64,000 nucleotides of DNA from positions 3,658,001-3,722,000 of the forward strand of contig NBTC02000002.1 in NCBI GenBank assembly GCA_002082245.2. The letters run 5' to 3'. Below, piece by piece: positions 37,662 through 48,649 of the stretch (within the stretch, counting starts at the first letter, position 1; each line of letters starts with the position of its first letter). Source of the DNA: Yersinia enterocolitica. Its GTDB lineage: Bacteria; Pseudomonadota; Gammaproteobacteria; Enterobacterales; Enterobacteriaceae. Under the pieces are notes generated by a model. That model saw only the letters and a list, made by a program, of their open reading frames with translations. It searched no databases and was not told the DNA's origin. The position numbers and the translations under genes were made by a program.

Positions 37662-38200
37662 TATTAAATACCTGATAGTCCGTTATATATAAAATCCTTA
37701 TCCAACTGGAAAGGGATTAATGATGCTTGTGGCTTTTATGGTGATGATAATGAGGGTGTTAAAAGTCATGTTAATACACTTCCACATAAGCCGGAAAGAA
37801 CACTAACATTTTAAATGGTATTTTTTCAAGTAAGAGTTAGTCCTATTTTATTGTGCTGATTATATTGAATTTAATATTGTTATGGATGGCTGGTGTAATA
37901 TTATTAATATTTATTCTTGATGGAATTTTTAGTGTTTACGTGTGGGTTTTTAAGTTTTTTTAATTTAATATTGTTTTTTAAATGGTGGTAATTTTATTTT
38001 TATAATGGTTTGTGTTATTGGGGTAATTAATGATTTTGACATGTCTTGTTTATTTTTATGTCATTTTTATGTCATGTAATTGTTATATTTCCGTCATGAA
38101 AGGGTGTCATGTTTGCTTGCGAACAAAAACTGATTTATTTCGCTCACTTGTCCACAGTAATTCATTGATGTGAGCTATACGGATTTATTCAGGGGCCAAT
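37662..38200. other. AT-rich fimbria-ugpB intergenic region
   Basis: This 539-base gap separates the divergent pilin and ugpB genes. From about 37800 to 38060 it is strongly T and A rich with many TTTT/AATATT runs, the kind of DNA bound by H-NS. The ugp Pho box and -10 are at 38059-38089. The promoter of the fimbrial operon must be in the left part (37662-37800), but I see no convincing hexamer pair. No open frame of note is present. Confidence 0.6.
38059..38089 (+). promoter_or_regulatory. Pho box and -10 of the ugp promoter
   Basis: TGTCAT occurs at 38059-38064 and 38070-38075, an 11-base period on the same strand, as PhoB requires. TATATT at 38084-38089 stands where the -10 should be. Two further TGTCAT/CGTCAT-like copies follow at about 38092 and 38105 with less regular spacing. 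E. coli ugpB is PhoB activated. Confidence 0.75.
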
Positions 38201-39520
38201 ATGTTTAATAAAATCATTCGTAAGACATCGCTTGGTATTGCGCTGACATTGGCATTTAGTGCCAATACGATGGCAGTGACTGAAATTCCTTTTTGGCATT
38301 CGATGGAAGGGGAGTTAGGTGTCGAGGTTAATTCATTAGCTGACCGATTTAACCAGTCCCATAGCGACTATAAAATCGTACCTGTATATAAAGGGAACTA
38401 CGAACAGAGCCTGGCGGCAGGGATAGCCGCGTTTCGCTCGGGTAAAGCCCCCGCAATCTTGCAGGTGTATGAAGTGGGCACTGCCACCATGATGGCCAGC
38501 AAGGCGATTAAGCCGGTATTCCAAGTATTTAAAGATGCCAATATCAAATTTGATGAATCGGTGTTTGTGCCAACAGTGGCCGGTTATTACACCGATGCCA
38601 AAACCGGTCACTTATTATCTCAACCATTTAACAGTTCCACTCCCGTGTTGTACTACAACAAAGATGCCTTTAAGAAAGCAGGGCTGAACCCGGATCAACC
38701 GCCAAAAACATGGCAGGAATTGGCGGCCGATACTGCAAAACTGCGCGCTGCGGGTTCAAGCTGTGGGTACGCCAGCGGCTGGCAGGGTTGGATTCAAATT
38801 GAAAACTTCAGTGCCTGGCACGGCCAACCTATTGCCAGCCGTAACAATGGCTTTGATGGCACCGATGCGGTACTGGAATTCAATAAGCCAGTACAGATTA
38901 AGCACATCCAGTTGCTGTCAGATATGAATAAAAAAGGCGATTTCACCTATTTTGGCCGCAAAGATGAGTCCACTGCCAAGTTCTATAACGGTGATTGTGC
39001 CATTACCACTGCTTCTTCAGGTTCCCTTGCGGATATTCGCCATTACGCCAAATTTAACTATGGCGTTGGCATGATGCCTTACGATTCTGACGAGAAAAAT
39101 GTACCACAAAACGCCATTATCGGCGGTGCCAGTCTGTGGGTGATGGATGGCAAAGATAAAGATACTTACAAAGGTGTCGCTGAATTCCTGCAATACTTGG
39201 CTCAACCGGAAATTGCTGCTGAATGGCATCAGAAGACGGGTTACCTACCGATTACGACGGCAGCCTATGAGCTGACTAAACAGCAAGGTTTCTATGATAA
39301 GAACCCAGGTGCTGACGTGGCGACTCGCCAGATGTTGAACAAACCGCCATTGCCGTACACCAAAGGCTTGCGTCTGGGCAACATGCCACAGATCCGTACC
39401 GTGGTAGATGAAGAGTTGGAAGGGGTGTGGACCGGTAAGAAGACAGCTCAAGAAGCGTTGGATAGCGCCGTTAAACGTGGTGATGTGTTACTACGCCGCT
39501 TTGAACAAGCTAATCAATAA
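38201..39520 (+). CDS. ugpB: sn-Glycerol-3-phosphate-binding protein
   Basis: A 439-residue periplasmic binding protein (E. coli 438) with a signal peptide of 25 residues ending T-M-A-V. It starts the mature part [14 protein letters not shown], the extracellular solute-binding family 1 pattern. It captures glycerol 3-phosphate and glycerophosphocholine-type diesters for the UgpAEC importer, allowing use as phosphate source. A Pho box lies upstream, a stable hairpin downstream. Confidence 0.96.
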   Translation: MFNKIIRKTSLGIALTLAFSANTMAVTEIPFWHSMEGELGVEVNSLADRFNQSHSDYKIVPVYKGNYEQSLAAGIAAFRSGKAPAILQVYEVGTATMMASKAIKPVFQVFKDANIKFDESVFVPTVAGYYTDAKTGHLLSQPFNSSTPVLYYNKDAFKKAGLNPDQPPKTWQELAADTAKLRAAGSSCGYASGWQGWIQIENFSAWHGQPIASRNNGFDGTDAVLEFNKPVQIKHIQLLSDMNKKGDFTYFGRKDESTAKFYNGDCAITTASSGSLADIRHYAKFNYGVGMMPYDSDEKNVPQNAIIGGASLWVMDGKDKDTYKGVAEFLQYLAQPEIAAEWHQKTGYLPITTAAYELTKQQGFYDKNPGADVATRQMLNKPPLPYTKGLRLGNMPQIRTVVDEELEGVWTGKKTAQEALDSAVKRGDVLLRRFEQANQ

Positions 39521-39543
39521 GGTTATTTGGCTACTCTACTTGC

Positions 39544-39574
39544 CAGTTTGGGTGCACTGTTCGCACCCAAACTG
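39544..39574. other. Hairpin between ugpB and ugpA
   Basis: CAGTTTGGGTGC pairs perfectly with GCACCCAAACTG (12 bp, seven-base loop), 23 bases after the ugpB stop. No T-run follows, so it looks like a message stabiliser that keeps ugpB level high relative to the permease genes. Confidence 0.65.
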
Positions 39575-39685
39575 CCTGCGCCAATAACGCCAACAAATAG
39601 TACTGTGCGGTATTAAATTAGGGCGTCACGTTTTCAATTAGCACGCTGGTGTAATCAATATCACATCTGAGAAACGGTTAATTTT

Positions 39686-40573
39686 ATGTCACCTTCCCGT
39701 CCCGGTTTCTCCTGTAGTTGGTTGCCTTACCTGTTGGTATTGCCCCAACTGGCCATTACCGCTGTTTTCTTCCTGTGGCCTGCCGGGGAGGCGCTGTGGT
39801 ACTCGGTACAAATGTTGGACCCTTTTGGCCTCTCCAATAAATTTGTCGGGCTGAGTAACTTTATTCAGCTTTTTCAGGATGAATACTATTTGGCTTCGTT
39901 TTATACCACGCTGATTTTTAGCTCGTTGGTGGCTGGTATTGGTTTGATTGTTTCGCTGTTTCTGGCCGCCATGGTGGATTACGTTCTGCGCGGCAGCCGT
40001 ATCTATCAAACCTTAATGATTCTGCCGTATGCGGTGGCCCCTGCTATCGCTGCTGTATTGTGGATTTTCCTGTTTAATCCGGGGCTGGGGTTGATAACAC
40101 ATTTCCTTGCCACATTGGGTTACAACTGGAACCACGCGCAAAACAGCGGGCAGGCCATGTTCTTGGTGGTGTTGGCTTCAGTATGGAAGCAAATCAGTTA
40201 TAACTTCCTGTTTTTCCTTGCCGCGCTGCAATCCATTCCGCGCTCATTGGTTGAAGCCGCTGCAATTGACGGCGCCGGACCAGTACGCCGCTTCTTTAAT
40301 CTGGTGCTGCCGCTGATTTCACCGGTCAGTTTCTTCCTGCTGGTGGTGAATCTGGTCTATGCCTTCTTCGATACTTTCCCCGTTATCGATGCGGCGACGG
40401 GCGGTGGGCCGATGCAAGCCACGACGACCCTGATTTATAAAATTTATCGCGAAGGCTTTGCTGGCCTGGACTTATCTAGCTCTGCCGCTCAGTCGGTGGT
40501 GCTGATGTTACTGGTGATTGGCCTGACGGTTATCCAGTTCCGTTTTGTTGAACGTAAGGTGCGTTACCAATGA
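39686..40573 (+). CDS. ugpA: Glycerol-3-phosphate ABC transporter permease UgpA
   Basis: A 295-residue inner membrane permease with six membrane segments. The EAA loop reads [15 protein letters not shown] near residue 190, where UgpC docks. It pairs with UgpE. The last codons overlap ugpE by 4 bases (ATGA). Confidence 0.95.
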   Translation: MSPSRPGFSCSWLPYLLVLPQLAITAVFFLWPAGEALWYSVQMLDPFGLSNKFVGLSNFIQLFQDEYYLASFYTTLIFSSLVAGIGLIVSLFLAAMVDYVLRGSRIYQTLMILPYAVAPAIAAVLWIFLFNPGLGLITHFLATLGYNWNHAQNSGQAMFLVVLASVWKQISYNFLFFLAALQSIPRSLVEAAAIDGAGPVRRFFNLVLPLISPVSFFLLVVNLVYAFFDTFPVIDAATGGGPMQATTTLIYKIYREGFAGLDLSSSAAQSVVLMLLVIGLTVIQFRFVERKVRYQ

Positions 40574-41415
40574 TTGAGAATCGTCGTGGGCTGGACATTT
40601 TTTGTCACGTCATGCTGATTATCGGCGTGTTACTGATCCTGTTCCCACTGTATGTGGCTTTTGTTGCCGCGTCGCTGGATGACACTCAAGTGTTTCAGGT
40701 ACCGATGACCCTGATCCCCGGGCCCTATTTGTGGCAGAACATTAGCCACATCTGGCATGTCGGGGTGGGGAATAACAGTGCGCCTTTCGGGTTGATGCTG
40801 TTTAACAGTTTCGTGATGGCGTTTGCGATTACTGTTGGCAAAATCACCGTGTCGATGTTGTCTGCTTATGCCATCGTTTACTTTCGCTTCCCGCTACGTA
40901 ACCTGTTTTTTTGGTTGATTTTCCTGACCCTGATGCTGCCGGTGGAAGTGCGTATTTTCCCAACAATTCAGGTGATTGCGAACCTGAATATGCTCGACAG
41001 TTATACCGGGTTGACCCTGCCGCTGATGGCGTCAGCCACTGCAACGTTCTTATTCCGCCAGTTCTTTATGACCCTGCCCGATGAGCTATTGGAAGCGGCG
41101 CGCATTGACGGTGCCGGGGCGATGCGCTTTTTTTGGGATATCGTATTGCCACTATCTAAAACTAATTTGGCCGCGCTGTTTGTGATCACTTTTATCTATG
41201 GTTGGAACCAATATCTTTGGCCAATTTTGATTACCAGCGATACCTCTATGGGCACCGCGGTGGCTGGGATAAGGAGCATGATCTCTAGCTCAGGTGCGCC
41301 AACCCAATGGAATCAGGTGATGGCAGCGATGATCCTGACTTTAATTCCACCGGTCGCGGTGGTCCTTCTGATGCAGCGTTGGTTTGTACGCGGCCTGGTA
41401 GACAGTGAGAAGTAA
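40570..41415 (+). CDS. ugpE: Glycerol-3-phosphate ABC transporter permease UgpE
   Basis: A 281-residue permease with six membrane segments. The EAA loop is [15 protein letters not shown] near residue 177. It ends six bases before ugpC. The neighbours and the pattern of membrane segments match E. coli UgpE. Confidence 0.95.
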   Translation: MIENRRGLDIFCHVMLIIGVLLILFPLYVAFVAASLDDTQVFQVPMTLIPGPYLWQNISHIWHVGVGNNSAPFGLMLFNSFVMAFAITVGKITVSMLSAYAIVYFRFPLRNLFFWLIFLTLMLPVEVRIFPTIQVIANLNMLDSYTGLTLPLMASATATFLFRQFFMTLPDELLEAARIDGAGAMRFFWDIVLPLSKTNLAALFVITFIYGWNQYLWPILITSDTSMGTAVAGIRSMISSSGAPTQWNQVMAAMILTLIPPVAVVLLMQRWFVRGLVDSEK

Positions 41416-41421
41416 TCTGAT

Positions 41422-42495
41422 ATGGCATGTTTAAAACTTCAGGCAGTAACCAAATCTTATGACGGCGTCACGCCAGTGATTAAACAAATTGATTTAGATG
41501 TCGCCGACGGTGAATTCATCGTAATGGTTGGCCCTTCTGGCTGTGGTAAATCGACGCTGCTGCGTATGGTTGCTGGATTGGAGCGCACCACCAGTGGTGA
41601 TATCTATATTGATAATCAGCGGGTTACCCATATGGAACCCAAAGATCGTGGCATCGCGATGGTGTTTCAGAACTACGCGCTGTATCCCCACATGAGTGTG
41701 TTTGACAACATGGCTTATGGCCTAAAAATTCGTGGTTTTGGCAAAGAGCAGATCCGCCAGCGAGTGGATGAAGCCGCACGTATTCTGGAACTGCAACCGC
41801 TACTAAAACGTAAACCGCGTGAACTATCTGGCGGCCAGCGGCAGCGGGTGGCAATGGGGCGGGCCATTGTGCGTGAACCGGCGGTTTTCTTGTTTGATGA
41901 GCCACTTTCCAATCTGGATGCCAAACTGCGGGTGCAGATGCGCCTTGAGCTGCAACAGTTGCACCGCCGACTAAAAACCACCAGTCTATATGTGACCCAT
42001 GATCAGGTTGAGGCGATGACATTGGCTCAGCGGGTGATTGTGATGAATAAAGGGGTTGCCGAACAAATTGGTACGCCAAGCGAGGTTTACCAACGGCCAG
42101 CGACACTGTTTGTGGCCAGTTTTATCGGTTCACCGGCGATGAACCTGTTAGCTGGCACTGTCAGCCCAGATGGGCACGCCTTTATTTTATCTGATAGCCT
42201 AACTCTGCCGTTGGAACAGCCTCGGCCACAATGGGCGGATCGGCGCTTGACCCTCGGCATTCGCCCGGAGCATATTCAGCAGGTAACTTCGGCGCAGGGT
42301 ATACCGATGCCACTATTGACGCTGGAATTGTTGGGTGCAGATAATCTGGCACATGGTCAGTGGGGTGGACAGAGTGTTATTGCCCGCCTATCCCACGAGG
42401 AAATGCCTGTGGTGGGCAGTACATTACATTTATATTTACCACCAACGGCGCTGCACTTTTTTGATTCAGATAGCGGACTACGGATGGAATCATGA
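41422..42495 (+). CDS. ugpC: Glycerol-3-phosphate ABC transporter ATPase UgpC
   Basis: A 357-residue MalK-type ATPase that powers UgpAE. Walker [12 protein letters not shown]-loop F-Q-N-Y-A-L-Y-P-H, signature [12 protein letters not shown], Walker [12 protein letters not shown] and switch T-H-D are visible; the last third is the OB-fold regulatory domain (G-I-R-P-E-H). It overlaps ugpQ by four bases. Confidence 0.96.
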   Translation: MACLKLQAVTKSYDGVTPVIKQIDLDVADGEFIVMVGPSGCGKSTLLRMVAGLERTTSGDIYIDNQRVTHMEPKDRGIAMVFQNYALYPHMSVFDNMAYGLKIRGFGKEQIRQRVDEAARILELQPLLKRKPRELSGGQRQRVAMGRAIVREPAVFLFDEPLSNLDAKLRVQMRLELQQLHRRLKTTSLYVTHDQVEAMTLAQRVIVMNKGVAEQIGTPSEVYQRPATLFVASFIGSPAMNLLAGTVSPDGHAFILSDSLTLPLEQPRPQWADRRLTLGIRPEHIQQVTSAQGIPMPLLTLELLGADNLAHGQWGGQSVIARLSHEEMPVVGSTLHLYLPPTALHFFDSDSGLRMES

Positions 42496-43232
42496 GTAAA
42501 AACTGGCCTTACCCTTCGATCGTCGCTCACCGCGGTGGTGGTTCACTGGCACCGGAAAACACCTTAGCAGCCATTGATGTTGGCGCTCGTTATGGCCACA
42601 AGATGATTGAGTTTGACGTAAAATTATCGCACGACGGCCAGATATTTCTATTGCATGACGATACGCTGGAACGCACCAGTAATGGCTGGGGAGTTGCCGG
42701 TGATTTGTCATGGGAAAAACTTTTTCAATTAGATGCCGGAGACTGGTATAGCACAGCATTTCGTGGTGAGCGCCTGCCTCTTTTATCCGAAGTGGCAGCT
42801 CGCTGTGCACAGCATGATATGGCTGCTAATATCGAGATTAAACCCACCACTGGCACTGAAATAGCCACTGGCCGAGCTATTGCACTGGCTGCCCGCTTGT
42901 TGTGGCAAGGTCAGGCGATACCGCCGTTATTGTCCTCTTTTTCGTTTGATGCATTAGCTGCAGCCCAGCAGGCCGCACCTGAGCTGCCACGTGGTTTATT
43001 GTTGGATAAATGGGATGACAACTGGCAGGCGATGACCCGTCAGTTGGATTGTGTCTCTTTGCACATTAACTACAAACAGTTGACCGCGGAGCGAGTAGCG
43101 TTACTCAAAGCCGCCGGGCTGCGTATTTTGGTCTATACCGTCAACCAACCAGCGCGCGCGCAGGAATTGTTAAAGTGGGGCGTTGACTGTATCTGTACTG
43201 ACCGTATAGATTTGATATGCCCTCGTCCTTGA
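42492..43232 (+). CDS. ugpQ: Cytoplasmic glycerophosphodiester phosphodiesterase UgpQ
   Basis: A 246-residue GDPD enzyme with no signal peptide that cleaves incoming glycerophosphodiesters to glycerol 3-phosphate. Catalytic pattern: [31 protein letters not shown], and N-I-E-I-K-P. The C terminus ends I-C-P-R-P, a little shorter and different from E. coli (which ends near G-P-N-F-T-A-Q). Its TGA stop lies inside the palindromic element that begins at 43228, so the element seems to have replaced the gene's end. Confidence 0.95.
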   Translation: MSKNWPYPSIVAHRGGGSLAPENTLAAIDVGARYGHKMIEFDVKLSHDGQIFLLHDDTLERTSNGWGVAGDLSWEKLFQLDAGDWYSTAFRGERLPLLSEVAARCAQHDMAANIEIKPTTGTEIATGRAIALAARLLWQGQAIPPLLSSFSFDALAAAQQAAPELPRGLLLDKWDDNWQAMTRQLDCVSLHINYKQLTAERVALLKAAGLRILVYTVNQPARAQELLKWGVDCICTDRIDLICPRP

Positions 43233-43289
43233 AGCTACAGGGGGTTAGCTTGCTGCATACCTACCTGTAACTCCAATGACTTTGATATA
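43228..43289. repeat. Short palindromic element, copy B (ugpQ 3' end)
   Basis: CTTGAAGCTACAGGGGGTTAG begins it and CTGTAACTCCAATGACTTTG with ATATA ends it. The left side matches copy A; the right side matches copy C. It contributes the ugpQ stop codon (TGA at 43230-43232). The rest of the gap to the next gene is AT rich. Confidence 0.65.
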
Positions 43290-43367
43290 AATAAAACAGG
43301 AAACAGAGTAGGTCAGTCATTCTTACATTTACGGGCTGACCTGGCCCGGCTTGACAGGAAGTGAACC

Positions 43368-44324
43368 ATGCCCGCCTTTGTTATTTCGCTCTGGCACCAG
43401 ATTGTGTTGTCTTCACCGTTATTTGTGCTGCTTGCGCTGGGTTACTGTTTGGTACGATTTGGTAAGTGGCCCTCTGCCATAACTGATGGCCTGACCCGCT
43501 TTGTTTTCTCCCTCGCATTGCCCGCTATGCTGTTTCGTATGATGTGCGATTTCTCTGAGCGCCCAGCGGTGGATGCACGCCTGCTGATTGCCTTTTTTGG
43601 TAGTTGTCTAGTGGTGTTTGTTATCGGGCGGATTGTTGCCAGCCGGATATTTCATCTGGATGGCGTGTCCGGTTCCGTTTTTGCCCTCGGCGGCATTTTC
43701 TCTAATAACGTGATGCTGGGCCTGCCTATTGCCACCATTATGTTGGGGGAGAAATCTATCCCAGCAGTGGCGCTGGTTTTGGTGTTTAACGGCCTGATCC
43801 TCTGGACATTAGTCACCATCTCGGTGGAGTGGGCGCGCAATGGCTCGCCAACACTGGAGGGCTTTGCGAAAACTGCTCGTAGCGTGCTGACTAACCCTCT
43901 GATTATAGGAATTATTTCCGGCACTTTATTCAGCCTGACTGGCCTGCAATTACCGCAGTTTATTGATCAACCTGTAACCATGTTAGGGCAGGTAGCACCG
44001 CCGTTGTCGCTGATTGTATTGGGAATGGGGCTGGCGGAATATCGCGTCACGGAAGGCTGGCAAATCAGCAGTGCGATCTGTTTTCTCAAATTGATTGTTC
44101 AGCCGATGGTGATCTGGGCATTGGCATGGGCGATGGGCCTGCCAGCGCTGGAAACGCAGGTGGTGGTATTACTGGGGTCAATGGCTACCGGCGTGAATGT
44201 GTATCTGATGTCACGCCAGTTTAATGTACTGACTGGCCCAGCCGCCGCCAGTTTGGTGATGTCTACAGTGCTTGCCGCGGTCACAACACCGTTAATCCTG
44301 ACCATTATCGGCGTGGGAATGTAA
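43368..44324 (+). CDS. AEC-family (auxin efflux carrier type) transporter
   Basis: A 318-residue inner membrane protein with about ten hydrophobic segments in two similar halves, each beginning with a Pro/Gly-rich broken helix. Features: N-N-V-M-L-G-L-P-I-A in the fourth segment, T-N-P-L-I-I-G-I-I-S-G in the middle, and M-A-T-G-V-N-V-Y-L-M-S near the end. This is the AEC/MdcF/YfdV superfamily, whose members carry organic acids or amino-acid derivatives. I cannot name the substrate. It stands alone after ugpQ and may have its own promoter. Confidence 0.85.
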   Translation: MPAFVISLWHQIVLSSPLFVLLALGYCLVRFGKWPSAITDGLTRFVFSLALPAMLFRMMCDFSERPAVDARLLIAFFGSCLVVFVIGRIVASRIFHLDGVSGSVFALGGIFSNNVMLGLPIATIMLGEKSIPAVALVLVFNGLILWTLVTISVEWARNGSPTLEGFAKTARSVLTNPLIIGIISGTLFSLTGLQLPQFIDQPVTMLGQVAPPLSLIVLGMGLAEYRVTEGWQISSAICFLKLIVQPMVIWALAWAMGLPALETQVVVLLGSMATGVNVYLMSRQFNVLTGPAAASLVMSTVLAAVTTPLILTIIGVGM

Positions 44325-44454
44325 CTCTTAGGTGATTATTGGAATAGTACCTGAGATGAAGATAGTTCGACTGGGTTAAATACGAGCAGATGTAAACCTA
44401 GTTTGTGCAAAGTTGCGTTGTGGCTTCCGCTACAATTGCACTTTATCATTCTCA

Positions 44455-45369
44455 ATGAGCCAAACTATCGTGTTGTTACTGGTCGTTACCACCATTTTAT
44501 GGGCATTTTCATTTAGCCTGATTGGCGAATATCTGGCAGGACAGGTGGATAGTTGGTTCTCTGTGCTAATGCGGGTTGGGCTAGCCGCGCTGGTCTTTTT
44601 GCCGTTCTTGCGCTGGAAAAACATCCACTGGCGGGTGATTCTGCTGTACATGGCCGTGGGCTCAATTCAGTTAGGTATCATGTACTTGTTCAGCTTCCGT
44701 GCCTATCTCTACCTGACGGTACCGGAATTCTTGCTGTTCACGGTGATGACCCCGCTGTATGTCACTTTGATCTATGATTTACTGCGCCGCCAGCGTCTGC
44801 GCTGGGGCTATGCTCTGAGTGCGTTACTGGCAGTAGTCGGGGCGGCTATCATTCGCTACGACCATTTGAGCGAGCATTTTTGGTGGGGGTTACTGCTGGT
44901 TCAGGCGGCAAACCTCTGTTTTGCCATCGGACAAGTGGGCTACAAACGCTTGATGGAAGTCCACCCGATCCCACAGCATGTGGCATTCTCATGGTTCTAT
45001 ATTGGTGCTTTCGCCGTCGCGGTTGTTGCCTGGTTTGCCTTTGGTAACCCACAAAAACTACCCACGACGCAATTGCAGTGGGGCGTGTTGGTGTGGCTGG
45101 GCGTCGGGGCTTCTGCGCTAGGTTATTTCATGTGGAACTATGGCGCGACACAAGTCGATGCTGGCACCTTGGGGATCATGAATAACGTGCATGTTCCGGC
45201 TGGGCTGCTGGTGAATCTGGCGATTTGGCAAGAAAAGCCCCATTGGCCCAGTTTTATCATTGGGGCCATTGTGATAATGGCTTCGCTATGGGTACACCGG
45301 CGTTGGGTCGCTCCGCATTCTTTACAAACGGCAGACTCTCGCAAGCGTGTTGCCGGGCCGAACGAATAA
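44455..45369 (+). CDS. yigM: Biotin transporter BioP (YigM), DMT/EamA superfamily
   Basis: A 304-residue ten-segment membrane protein with two EamA repeats. It contains [14 protein letters not shown] near the start and [16 protein letters not shown] near the end, closely like E. coli YigM, which imports biotin. I start at ATG 44455 by similarity; an in-frame upstream start has poor support. Its last 113 bases overlap the end of metR on the other strand, so both proteins' C termini use the same DNA. Confidence 0.94.
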   Translation: MSQTIVLLLVVTTILWAFSFSLIGEYLAGQVDSWFSVLMRVGLAALVFLPFLRWKNIHWRVILLYMAVGSIQLGIMYLFSFRAYLYLTVPEFLLFTVMTPLYVTLIYDLLRRQRLRWGYALSALLAVVGAAIIRYDHLSEHFWWGLLLVQAANLCFAIGQVGYKRLMEVHPIPQHVAFSWFYIGAFAVAVVAWFAFGNPQKLPTTQLQWGVLVWLGVGASALGYFMWNYGATQVDAGTLGIMNNVHVPAGLLVNLAIWQEKPHWPSFIIGAIVIMASLWVHRRWVAPHSLQTADSRKRVAGPNE

Positions 45370-46210
45370 AAGCTTCAGTAACCGGTTGGCGCTGCTCTCC
45401 ATCACGGACGGCCGCGTATAACCGGCTCCATAAACCATTTCCCAGCGTTTTAGTGACGACCAATCCCTGACGTTCGAAACTCTCTACCACCCAATGTGGT
45501 AGGGCGGCGATCCCCATGCGTGCTGACACCATTTGAATCAGTAGCAAAGTATTATCCACATTCTTCAGCGGCGGATTTACCCCCGCGGGTTGCAGGAAAT
45601 GCCGCCAGACATCTAACCGTTGCCGCTGTACCGGATAAATCATTAACACTTCTTGCGCTAAATCTTCCGGCTCGATGCGGGCCTTATTGGCTAATGGGTG
45701 GTCTGGTGCCAGCACCAGACGCACCTCAAAATCAAACATTGGCGAATAGTGCAGACCACTGCGCGGCAAGATATCTGATGTCAGCACCAGATCCAGCTCC
45801 CCTTGCTGCAAGGCGGGTTGAGGATCGAAAGTCACGCCTGATTGGAAGTCCATCGCCACTTGCGGCCAGTTTTTGTGGAAGTTATCCAAGGCAGGTGCCA
45901 GCCACTGAATACAGCTATGGCATTCGATGGCGATGCGCAGCGCAGTTTGGTGCGGCTCATTGCAGGTTTGCAGTGCCTGTTTAATTTGTGGCAGCACTTG
46001 TTCTGCGAGTTGTAACAAGATCTCTCCCTGCGTAGTGAAACGTAGCGGCTGGCTTTTACGCACAAACAGACGGTAGCCCAGACGTTGTTCCAGATCGCTG
46101 AATTGATGAGACAAGGCCGATTGTGTCTGATGAAGTTGCGTTGCCGCCGCCGCCAGCGAGCCGGTATTACGCAAAGCTTGCAGGGTGCGTAAGTGTTTCA
46201 GTTCGATCAT
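45257..46210 (-). CDS. metR: LysR-type regulator MetR
   Basis: A 317-residue LysR regulator that uses homocysteine to activate metE and related genes. The N-terminal helix-turn-helix spans [19 protein letters not shown]; the effector domain follows (E-C-H-S-C-I-Q-W-L near residue 95). It diverges from metE with a 105-base gap, the classical arrangement. The last 113 bases overlap yigM tail to tail. Length is the same as in E. coli. Confidence 0.96.
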   Translation of the reverse strand: MIELKHLRTLQALRNTGSLAAAATQLHQTQSALSHQFSDLEQRLGYRLFVRKSQPLRFTTQGEILLQLAEQVLPQIKQALQTCNEPHQTALRIAIECHSCIQWLAPALDNFHKNWPQVAMDFQSGVTFDPQPALQQGELDLVLTSDILPRSGLHYSPMFDFEVRLVLAPDHPLANKARIEPEDLAQEVLMIYPVQRQRLDVWRHFLQPAGVNPPLKNVDNTLLLIQMVSARMGIAALPHWVVESFERQGLVVTKTLGNGLWSRLYAAVRDGEQRQPVTEAFIRSARQHACESLPFVKNAERPNAGVPIAKPLSQWPQ

Positions 46211-46218
46211 GAGAGTCC

Positions 46219-46235
46219 TTCACAGTGACAGTGAA
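46219..46235. promoter_or_regulatory. Inverted repeat in the metR-metE gap
   Basis: TTCACAGTGACAGTGAA has TTCAC and GTGAA arms around seven bases, 8 bases before metR. It may be a MetR or MetJ related site. It differs from the remembered MetR consensus (TGAA-N5-TTCA) by arm order. Confidence 0.4.
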
Positions 46236-46315
46236 CAAAATGCGCTTGTGGATTATACAGTACCTGCTGATTATGGATGTGTAAACATCTGGATGGCTAA
46301 ATGGGAAATATGACG

Positions 46316-48592
46316 ATGACAATTTTAAATCACACACTGGGTTTTCCGCGTGTAGGTCTGAAACGTGAACTGAAAAAAGCACAAGAAAGTTACTGGGCAG
46401 GCAACTCCACGCAAGAAGAACTGCTCAATGTGGGTCGTGAATTGCGCGCCCGCCATTGGCAACAGCAGCAGCAAGCAGGTATTGATTTGGTGCCGGTCGG
46501 TGACTTCGCGTGGTATGACCATGTATTGACCACCAGCCTGCTGTTGGGCAACGTCCCAGAGCGCCATCAAAATACGGATGGTTCTATTGATTTGGATACG
46601 CTCTTCCGTATTGGCCGTGGCCGTGCACCAACCGGTAAGCCTGCGGCAGCGGCGGAAATGACTAAATGGTTTAACACCAATTATCACTACATGGTGCCAG
46701 AGTTCCAACTAGGTCAGCAGTTCAAACTGGGCTGGACTCAACTGCTGGATGAGGTGGACGAAGCGCTGGCATTAGGTCACAAAATCAAACCAGTATTGCT
46801 GGGCCCGGTAACGTATCTGTGGCTGGGTAAAGTTAAAGGCGAGCAGTTTGACCGTCTCTCTCTGCTGCAAGATATCCTCCCGGTGTACCAACAAGTGCTG
46901 GCTGAATTAGCGAAACGTGGCATTGAGTGGGTACAGATTGACGAACCTGCACTGGTACTGGAGTTACCACCAGAGTGGCTGGGCGCTTATCAACCGGCTT
47001 ATCAGGTGCTGGAAGGCAAGGTTAAATTGTTGCTGACCACCTATTTCGACAGCATCGGCCATAACCTTGACGTTATCCGTGAGTTGCCAGTGCAAGGTCT
47101 GCATGTTGATGTGGTTGCAGGCAAAGATGATATTGCTGTTCTGGATACAAAATTGCCAAAAGGGTGGCTGCTCTCGCTGGGGGTGATTAATGGCCGTAAC
47201 GTGTGGCGTGCTGACCTTAGCAACTGGTTCGAGCGCCTGCAACCACAGGTTAATGGTCGCCCATTATGGTTGGGTAGCTCTTGCTCCTTATTACACAGCC
47301 CGATTGATTTAAGTGAAGAAACACGTCTTGATGCAGAAGTGAAAAGCTGGTTTGCCTTTGCGCTGCAAAAATGCGCTGAACTGGCATTATTAACACAAGC
47401 ATTAAACGCGCCGAGCGAAGCCAAACTGGCCGAGTTAGCTGCGTACAGTGCGCCGATCCGTGCCCGTCAATCCTCCAATCGTGTTCATAATACGCAGGTG
47501 GAGCAACGTCTGGCGGCCATTACTGCACAGGATATTGAACGCCAACTGCCTTATGAAGGCCGCGCTGAAGCGCAGCGTAAGCGCTTTAACTTACCGGCCT
47601 GGCCAACCACCACTATCGGTTCATTCCCGCAAACTACTGAGATCCGTGGCCTGCGTCTGGACTTCAAGCAAGGCCGTTTGGATGGGAAAAACTACCGCAC
47701 AGGTATCAGCGAACATATCAAGCAAGCCATTGCTGAACAGGAGCGTTTAGGTCTGGACGTATTGGTTCATGGTGAAGCAGAACGTAATGATATGGTTGAA
47801 TATTTTGGCGAACATCTGGATGGATTCGTTTTTACCCAAAATGGTTGGGTGCAGAGCTACGGTTCCCGTTGTGTTAAGCCGCCAGTGATTATTGGTGACA
47901 TCAGCCGCCCGCAAGCTATCACGGTTGAATGGGCCAAATATGCTCAATCGCTGACGGACAAACCAGTAAAAGGCATGTTGACCGGCCCGGTCACTATCCT
48001 GTGTTGGTCATTCCCGCGCGAAGATGTTAGCCGTGAAACCATCGCCAAACAAATTGCACTGGCGCTGCGTGATGAAGTGGAAGATCTGGAGAAAGCCGGT
48101 ATTGGTATCATCCAGATTGATGAGCCTGCGCTGCGTGAAGGCTTACCCCTGCGCCGTGCCGATTGGCAAGCGTATCTACAATGGGCCGTCGATGCCTTTA
48201 AACTGAATGCGGCTGTCGCGCAGAATGACACCCAGATTCATACTCATATGTGTTATTGCGAGTTTAATGACATCATGGATTCCATTGCTGCGCTAGATGC
48301 TGATGTGATTACCATCGAAACCTCTCGTTCAGATATGGAATTGCTCGAATCATTCGAAGATTTTGCTTACCCGAATGAAATTGGGCCCGGCGTTTATGAT
48401 ATTCACTCGCCGAATGTGCCAAGTGTGGAGTGGATTGAAGCATTACTACGTAAAGCCGCTCAACGTATCCCGGCAGAACGTTTGTGGGTTAACCCGGATT
48501 GTGGTTTGAAAACGCGTGGCTGGCCGGAAACCCGCCAGGCATTGGCAAACATGGTACTGGCTGCGCAACGTTTGCGTGCAGAACAAGTCTGA
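46316..48592 (+). CDS. metE: Cobalamin-independent methionine synthase
   Basis: A 758-residue enzyme transferring a methyl group from methyltetrahydrofolate-Glu3 to homocysteine. Two (beta-alpha)8 barrels: the N-terminal half begins [13 protein letters not shown]; the C-terminal half has [10 protein letters not shown]. Zinc ligands sit in H-T-H-M-C-Y-C and [11 protein letters not shown] 46316 matches the E. coli start; ATG 46310 and a further upstream start are alternatives. It is divergent from its activator gene metR and ends at a strong terminator. Confidence 0.97.
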   Translation: MTILNHTLGFPRVGLKRELKKAQESYWAGNSTQEELLNVGRELRARHWQQQQQAGIDLVPVGDFAWYDHVLTTSLLLGNVPERHQNTDGSIDLDTLFRIGRGRAPTGKPAAAAEMTKWFNTNYHYMVPEFQLGQQFKLGWTQLLDEVDEALALGHKIKPVLLGPVTYLWLGKVKGEQFDRLSLLQDILPVYQQVLAELAKRGIEWVQIDEPALVLELPPEWLGAYQPAYQVLEGKVKLLLTTYFDSIGHNLDVIRELPVQGLHVDVVAGKDDIAVLDTKLPKGWLLSLGVINGRNVWRADLSNWFERLQPQVNGRPLWLGSSCSLLHSPIDLSEETRLDAEVKSWFAFALQKCAELALLTQALNAPSEAKLAELAAYSAPIRARQSSNRVHNTQVEQRLAAITAQDIERQLPYEGRAEAQRKRFNLPAWPTTTIGSFPQTTEIRGLRLDFKQGRLDGKNYRTGISEHIKQAIAEQERLGLDVLVHGEAERNDMVEYFGEHLDGFVFTQNGWVQSYGSRCVKPPVIIGDISRPQAITVEWAKYAQSLTDKPVKGMLTGPVTILCWSFPREDVSRETIAKQIALALRDEVEDLEKAGIGIIQIDEPALREGLPLRRADWQAYLQWAVDAFKLNAAVAQNDTQIHTHMCYCEFNDIMDSIAALDADVITIETSRSDMELLESFEDFAYPNEIGPGVYDIHSPNVPSVEWIEALLRKAAQRIPAERLWVNPDCGLKTRGWPETRQALANMVLAAQRLRAEQV

Positions 48593-48620
48593 TGCTATCT
48601 CGGTCTAATCGTTAAATTCT

Positions 48621-48645
48621 GGGCGCATCTCGCGCCCTTTTTATT
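48621..48645 (+). terminator. metE terminator
   Basis: GGGCGC and GCGCCC pair around five bases and are followed by TTTTTATT. Confidence 0.85.
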
Positions 48646-48649
48646 GCCG

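Noticed and set aside
46219..46235. MetJ or MetR consensus site
   Set aside because: The arms are TTCAC/GTGAA, not the TGAA/TTCA order of MetR nor AGACGTCT of MetJ, so it is listed only as an inverted repeat.
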